A stretch of DNA of 64,000 bases from Siphonodentalium dalli. Lineage: Eukaryota; Mollusca; Scaphopoda; Gadilida; Siphonodentaliidae. The notes beneath the pieces were generated by a model that did no database searches, was not told the DNA's origin, and was given only the letters and a program-made list of their open reading frames with translations. Numbering within the stretch: the first letter of the stretch is position 1; each line of letters starts with the position of its first letter. A program made the position numbers and the translations under genes. The stretch is from assembly GCA_032622095.1 (NCBI GenBank), contig CP136061.1, positions 9,501,287-9,565,286 on the forward strand, in the 5' to 3' direction. Shown here one piece after another: positions 59,738-64,000 of this stretch.

Positions 59738-59980
59738 TTATGACCATAAGATTAAACAAATAGGATAAAATAGACAATTCCCATCACCAGGTCTGGGCAT
59801 AAAGCCTGTTATAGAATGGATATTAAGGCGTTCTCGGACATAACTTAGCATCTCGCTGTCCCAATATCTTACCTGGTTTACATATGAGCAGACTTGGACT
59901 ATAACATTATATCCCCAGATGCTATGTTGTGATCTGTCTTCCCAGAAATTTGATACATCTACCTCGTATGCCCAGAACAA
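59738..59980 (-). pseudogene. OTU-family cysteine protease, N-terminal fragment
   Basis: The minus-strand frame of 80 codons contains YWDSEMLSYVRERLNIHSIT, then PRPGDGNCLFYPICLIL. The D-G-N-C-L-F motif carries the catalytic Asp-Cys pair that opens the OTU (ovarian tumour) deubiquitinase fold; the loop residue after FY is Pro where Ala is usual. The His of the triad would lie about 80-120 residues on and is not present before the stop. OTU domains occur in cellular deubiquitinases and also as passengers of Helitrons and other large transposons. It is either one exon or a transposon relic. Confidence 0.6.
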
Positions 59981-60099
59981 ATGCCACAGCTTGAACGAAA
60001 CATACTACCAGTACTTTACTCACTTTCTAATGCAATTATTGCCCAAATTATGAAATAATTTATTGCACTTACAGCATATTACGATAGCCTGCATCGAAC

Positions 60100-60250
60100 A
60101 GTCCATGAAACAAAAGACCATGGTCAATCTGTATTTTGTGCTAGTAAACCCACATAACAAATTTCATTCCATTCAGTTGAGACTATCTAAAGTTATCATC
60201 AGGAAAACAAAGCGAACGGACAGATGGACGGCAAGCCAAATAACATAATA
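60100..60250. repeat. Dispersed repeat fragment with GAACGGACAGATGGACGG end
   Basis: The CATAACAAATTTCATTCCATTCAGTTGAGACT ... GGACAGATGGACGGCAAGCC composition resembles other 'GGACGGACGG'-ended dispersed repeats here. No gene is supported. Confidence 0.35.
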
Positions 60251-60364
60251 TGTCTCATTTTTAACAGGCATATAAAAATTATTATTATCACTTTATAGGG
60301 CGTTCTCTAGGCCATTAGCACTGTTATACCGGGCGTTCAAAATGACGTAACACTCGGCATTTTT

Positions 60365-60420
60365 GTGGGCCGCGGGCCGATATTGGATCGTGCTTTTCAA
60401 TAACGGCCCGCGGCCCGCAG
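60365..60420. repeat. GC-rich hairpin
   Basis: GTGGGCCGCGGGCCG pairs with CGGCCCGCGGCCCGC, and an inner ATTG/CAAT pair closes the loop. It is strikingly GC-rich in an AT-rich region. Confidence 0.7.
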
Positions 60421-60975
60421 AAAATATGCGCAGCAGAATTACCTCCCTTCTCAATTTGCGCTCGTTTTAGGCAAATCGTTGACGAAAAATGGGAACAGAT
60501 TATCACTAATTTACTCATATTTTCCACTAATTTACAGTCGGATAATTCCTGTTTTTCGAAGGATTATTACCCCAAAGGTAAGTATACATAGTTATATGCC
60601 AATGTCTCAATTTTCGCAAATCGTCCTGAATACTTGGTTGATTTATCACCTATATTCGATGCAATCAAATGTCACGTGATTAGGAACCAACCATGATAAC
60701 CGGTGGTACATACAATAACTGCACAATCCAGTATTTATCGAAATAAAGACATGTTAAAGTGAACGTTGAAGTGACAATCTGATTATTATGTTGTGATTTG
60801 AAAATCCAAGTTGAAAGATTTATTGAATTGAAGAAAAAGAGTTCCTATCCCCCTCTTCCCCACCCCACAAAAAGGCCCATATATTGGACTTTAATTGAAA
60901 TAGACAATGTCATGAAGTCATTAACGGCCCAGTGAAATGTTATGAAGTTATTAACCGCCCTGTGATAATAATAGT

Positions 60976-61151
60976 AATAACATGAATTTCAAGGGCGTTA
61001 TAGTTCAGTACCGGCCCTCCCGGAATGATTAACAGCCCTCGGGCTATTAGCGGCCCTCGACATCGTTTCGGGCCGCTAATAGGCCCTCTGGCTGTTAATC
61101 ATTCCTGTCGGGCCATTACTGAACCATAACGCCCTTGAAAATAATGTTATT
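60976..61151. repeat. 176-bp palindrome
   Basis: The left arm AATAACATGAATTTCAAGGG ... ATTAGCGGCCC and right arm GGGCCGCTAATAGGC ... CCCTTGAAAATAATGTTATT are complementary along about 80 bp with a few mismatches and short bulges. The centre is TCGACATCGTTTC. It has no coding content and is probably a foldback MITE. Related half-arms (ATTAACGGCCC) lie at 60921-60960. Confidence 0.8.
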
Positions 61152-61536
61152 GCTTCATTTTTATCCATCCCTTAACTAACACTATTTCTGATTGGGCAAA
61201 AGCCGCCATGTGATAATCCGGGAAGGAGTCATATTGGACTCCAGAATGTCATATTGGACTCCCAAGTGTGCAATATGTCTTTTTTATCGAGACTCTGTGA
61301 CATCACGAATTAACTCTATTGGAAATGAATCGGTGAAACATTGGTGGATTTAGCAGACGTTTCACTTCCGCATTGAGTTTTTTTTCACTTCCGTGTTTAC
61401 TGATCCAAATCATGCTTTCTGATGACCAAAATACAGGCTTTTATAGAGAATTAAATGCCGACAAATACCAAAAATAACCACAAAAGTTTTATTCCCAATA
61501 TTTGGATAAACGTGCAGATGGATAACAAAAATGTCA

Positions 61537-61666
61537 TTATACAATTTGTGTACAGTATGAGTTTTTCTTGTACTCGTCCAGGTTGCGGTGAAAAGTCATA
61601 TATACTTTTCACCACAACCTGGACTCGTACAAGAAAAAACACATACTGTACAAAACATTGTATAAT
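61537..61666. repeat. 130-bp palindrome
   Basis: ATTATACAATTTGTGTACAG ... GGTGAAAAGT pairs with ACTTTTCACC ... CTGTACAAAACATTGTATAAT around CATATAT. The arms are about 60 bp with only a handful of mismatches. Confidence 0.85.
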
Positions 61667-61950
61667 AACTGTATAGCTTTATAATTTTTGGAACCCTGAA
61701 TACATCTTGAAATACATGTTATATTTGATCTATTTACTAGGTTAGTTATAATAATTTGGGTAAATGTCTGAGTTTTGGAATATCTAAGATATTGTCCTCT
61801 TCATGAGTCGCATTGAACGTATACTCCTCCTGAACCAGGTAAACGTTTCCAATATGCTTCTTTGGACTGGTGGCTGTATAAGCCTGGTTGCCATAGCAAC
61901 TACTGACTGGATCGAATCAGTGGCTAGATAGATAATATCATTTCTTACTG

Positions 61951-62212
61951 GAGCAGGTCTCCAATTTTTAGTTTGATTACCATAGTGATGAGGTTGGTAT
62001 GGCGAATTGTTTTCTTGGTGTTGCTGATCGCCATAGCAACTATCTTGAAATTGAGAATCGTCTTCATGCTGCGCAGGTATCTGCCACATGCCGTCACTGT
62101 TATTAAATCTGTCACCAGCGCAGTTCATCGGTGGCGACAAGTATTGGTTCTTATCAACAAATGGCCGAGGAGGAACACGTGGCTGGGAATTATTCAACCG
62201 TGGCGAGTCTAA
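61951..62212 (-). CDS. Possible Q/N/P-rich internal exon
   Basis: On the minus strand a T9AG acceptor precedes 62212 and a strong donor A|GTAAGA follows near 61951. Between them lies an open frame of about 87 codons: DSPRLNNSQPRVPPRPFVDK ... MWQIPAQHEDDSQFQDSCYG ... PYQPHHYGNQTKNWRPAP. It is rich in Gln, Asn, Pro and Tyr, suggesting a disordered region. Upstream on the same strand (62500-62230) are related coding-like pieces (NIPDIPMNGMMASDSIQSTG, DYRYGNQTSPVKN), with stops between them. The YGNQT...P and DSIQS motifs recur, hinting at internal repeats. The family is unknown to me. It could be a live gene or a transposon ORF1. Confidence 0.35.
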
Positions 62213-62399
62213 AAAAAAACACAATTTTTCACAGGAGACGTCTGGTTACCATAACGATAATCATGATGACGCAGCGAAGCTATCCCCGTCGACTGAATCG
62301 AATCACTCGCCATCATCCCATTCATAGGTATATCAGGAATATTAACACTATAATCTACTTTCAGCTGTATGGTCTTGTCTAATGGAAATAATGTCTCAT

Positions 62400-62870
62400 T
62401 AGCATTGTTGTTGTTACTATTTCACTTAGAAGTCCATGACGCTCCATTTACTGTTTCTTTCCCATAGTCAGGTTATTCGGTGACATCCAGAATGTCGTCA
62501 CATTTGGCGTACTCTCCTTATCGCTACCTGGAAATAATTCATAGTTTATTACTCCAAGGAAACATTAAAGATGATCTATCTCTTCATATAACAAGTTTAA
62601 AATATAAAATAATACATATGAATCGAAGACCCTTGTTAGGAATTGATTCCATCAATTAATATTGATTTTATTTTGAATTTTCTGGTATAAAATATACATA
62701 CAATCTATTTGGGACAATGTACAGCTCACGTTCATTATGAGCGTAATATACAGGATAACTCAAGCCTTACCAGGAGACAGAAGCGATTGCTTGATCGTAC
62801 CAGTAATTTTTAATTCATGGGGGCTAAAATTAGCACTCGTCCCTCTTGTCAAAATGTTTCTGGTCTAAAC
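62400..62870. other. Unannotated AT-rich DNA
   Basis: No supported gene. A short minus-strand coding-like piece (SDKESTPNVTTFWMSPNNLT) near 62525-62465 may belong with the Q/N-rich exon. Confidence 0.3.
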
Positions 62871-62879
62871 GGTTATGAT

Positions 62880-63241
62880 CGTCATAACGTCAAAACGTGA
62901 GGTCGGGCGAGTCAGGACACATCCCATGTTACCTGGAGGGCCGAAATACATACTCGTACCAAATTGCAGTGAGATTCCGCCATTAGTTCCGGAGAAAGCG
63001 GTTTGCCCCAATCGCAACTTCTCGGATTATCGTTCTTGGGAAAATTATTTGCGTACGGAAATCATCGAGGTTTGCCGATTGCGGTTTGCCCATGTGGATA
63101 AGACGTCAACGTGACGTCGGACGAACCCAGACCATGTTACCTGGAGTGCTGAAATAGATATCCTTGCCAAATTTTATCGCAGTCGGTGCAGAAATAACAT
63201 ACAGAGAGAGTCAGAGACATACATTCACATTTATAGATTAG

Positions 63242-63270
<29 letters not shown>
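62880..63270 (+). mobile_element. Retroposon-like fragment ending in (TA)n
   Basis: CCATGTTACCTGGAGGGCCG at 62927 and CCATGTTACCTGGAGTGCTG at 63132 mark two related sub-units. The tail is CAGAGAGAGTCAGAGACATA ... TTATAGATTAG followed by about 28 bp of TA. This is the layout of many invertebrate retroposon 3' ends, similar in style to 56700-56790. Confidence 0.4.
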
Positions 63271-63274
<4 letters not shown>

Positions 63275-63456
63275 GTTTAGGAAAAGAGTGACCATCTTTA
63301 AGGCATGAAAACTATTACTTCCACCTGAGACTTTAACCATATCTTTACAAAATGGATTCTTCCATCATTTATAAAAGTCTACATTGGAATGGTCTATTCT
63401 TCATCTGGAGGGTGTTCAGGAAATATAAGCAGACAACTTATAATAAAAGTTCAGAG

Positions 63457-63529
63457 GGAAATGTTCAGATAATAACTTCAACAAACAACATAATTGTGGT
63501 TTTAATGAACTTATTATCTGAACATTTCC
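63457..63529. repeat. 73-bp hairpin
   Basis: GGAAATGTTCAGATAATAAC + TTCA pairs with TGAAC + TTATTATCTGAACATTTCC around a 25-base loop. Confidence 0.75.
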
Positions 63530-63804
63530 TAATGGATAACTACACATCAATGAGTATTTTGTATAGAAAGGGTTAACCCTGACAACATGTAACATAACTG
63601 ATTGCAACTAGAAAACTCAAGTAAAATTAATGCAACATTATCACATTCAATTTTATTCATTTCAACATTTAAACATTTTTTAAAGTGGTTGAGTTGCAAA
63701 ATTTGAACTGAAATGCAATGTGTGATAATTCCATCATTTTATTTCAAGAATATTCATTCAAAATTAAACGTTTTCACTCTTTATCACTACATATAAAACA
63801 CAAA

Positions 63805-64000
63805 CCTATAGAGAGCCCCACCTAGATTGGAGAGGTTGACACTCTGTGGTGCATGCTTCTATCTGTGTGAGGCTCCCTGTGGGTTATTATGCATGAACTC
63901 ACTTGGTAAATGTCGACCCATAAAGAGCCCCACATTGATTAGAATAGACAACACTCCATACTGCATGCTTCCATCCCTGTGGGGCTCCATGTGGGTTACT
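63805..64000. repeat. Tandem repeat of about 110-bp units, truncated by the window edge
   Basis: Two units begin AGAGCCCCAC (63812 and 63922) and contain TGCATGCTTC(T/C)ATC, then G(T/G)GGCTCC.TGTGGGTTA. Each unit starts GAGCCCCAC and ends near GTGGGGCTC, so it is also a loose palindrome. More copies probably follow outside. Confidence 0.7.

Noticed and set aside
1-64000. tRNA and rRNA genes
   Set aside because: I looked for cloverleaf-like and conserved rRNA segments by eye and saw none; a covariance-model scan would be needed to exclude tRNAs.

Overview
This is an AT-rich window of animal nuclear DNA. Genes are sparse and broken, there are no bacterial operons, and the space is filled by decayed retrotransposons, foldback elements and tandem repeats. 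Several dispersed repeats (the 'ATAACTCC...GACGGACGG...GGGGGTATAA' type at 54895-55322 and the 'AAATCCAAGATGGC' type at 47465-48575 and 57800-58640) look like repeats I associate with mollusc genomes, so a marine mollusc is my best guess. That is memory of repeat style, not a database match.

Layout. 1-1500: two LINE remnants lying head to tail on the minus strand. 1579-1815 (minus): a TATA box and a signal-peptide exon of a possible secreted-peptide gene. 1900-6500: low-complexity DNA with local tandem repeats, including a 3 x 175 bp array whose unit carries a Tc1/mariner-like foldback MITE. 6562-46487: the main structure, described next. 46488-52530: short hairpins, a tandem array with trimer order (47465-48575), a dispersed direct repeat and minisatellites. 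52535-54894: a Ty3/gypsy deletion derivative with both LTRs and a 5-bp target duplication. 54895-64000: mollusc-type repeats, a MADF-domain fragment, a 1.36-kb TIR element, a perfect 9 x 30 bp minisatellite, an inverted OTU-protease exon pair, several long palindromes, a possible Q/N-rich exon and an array that runs off the right edge.

Main structure. A 5172-bp segment (6562-11733) is tandemly duplicated starting at 11734. Each copy carries two exon-like open segments (a 114-bp internal exon and a terminal exon of 173 or 182 bp) whose splice phases match, followed by a dead gypsy RNase H/integrase fragment. In copy 1 the intron is 1441 bp and holds one 664-bp unit. In copy 2 the same intron is 32,114 bp, because that unit has become 47 tandem monomers of 666-668 bp (12791-44129). 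The monomers fall into four subtypes arranged as a 2667-bp tetrameric higher-order repeat (A-B-C-D), with block duplications and phase errors. The array begins exactly at the predicted 5' splice site, and every monomer boundary carries an A|GT (or decayed A|AT) junction. So one locus shows a single-copy ancestor beside its expanded satellite descendant.

I recognised no complete intact gene. The duplicated two-exon gene is an inference from reading frame, splice phase and the pattern of differences between the copies; its product is unknown to me.
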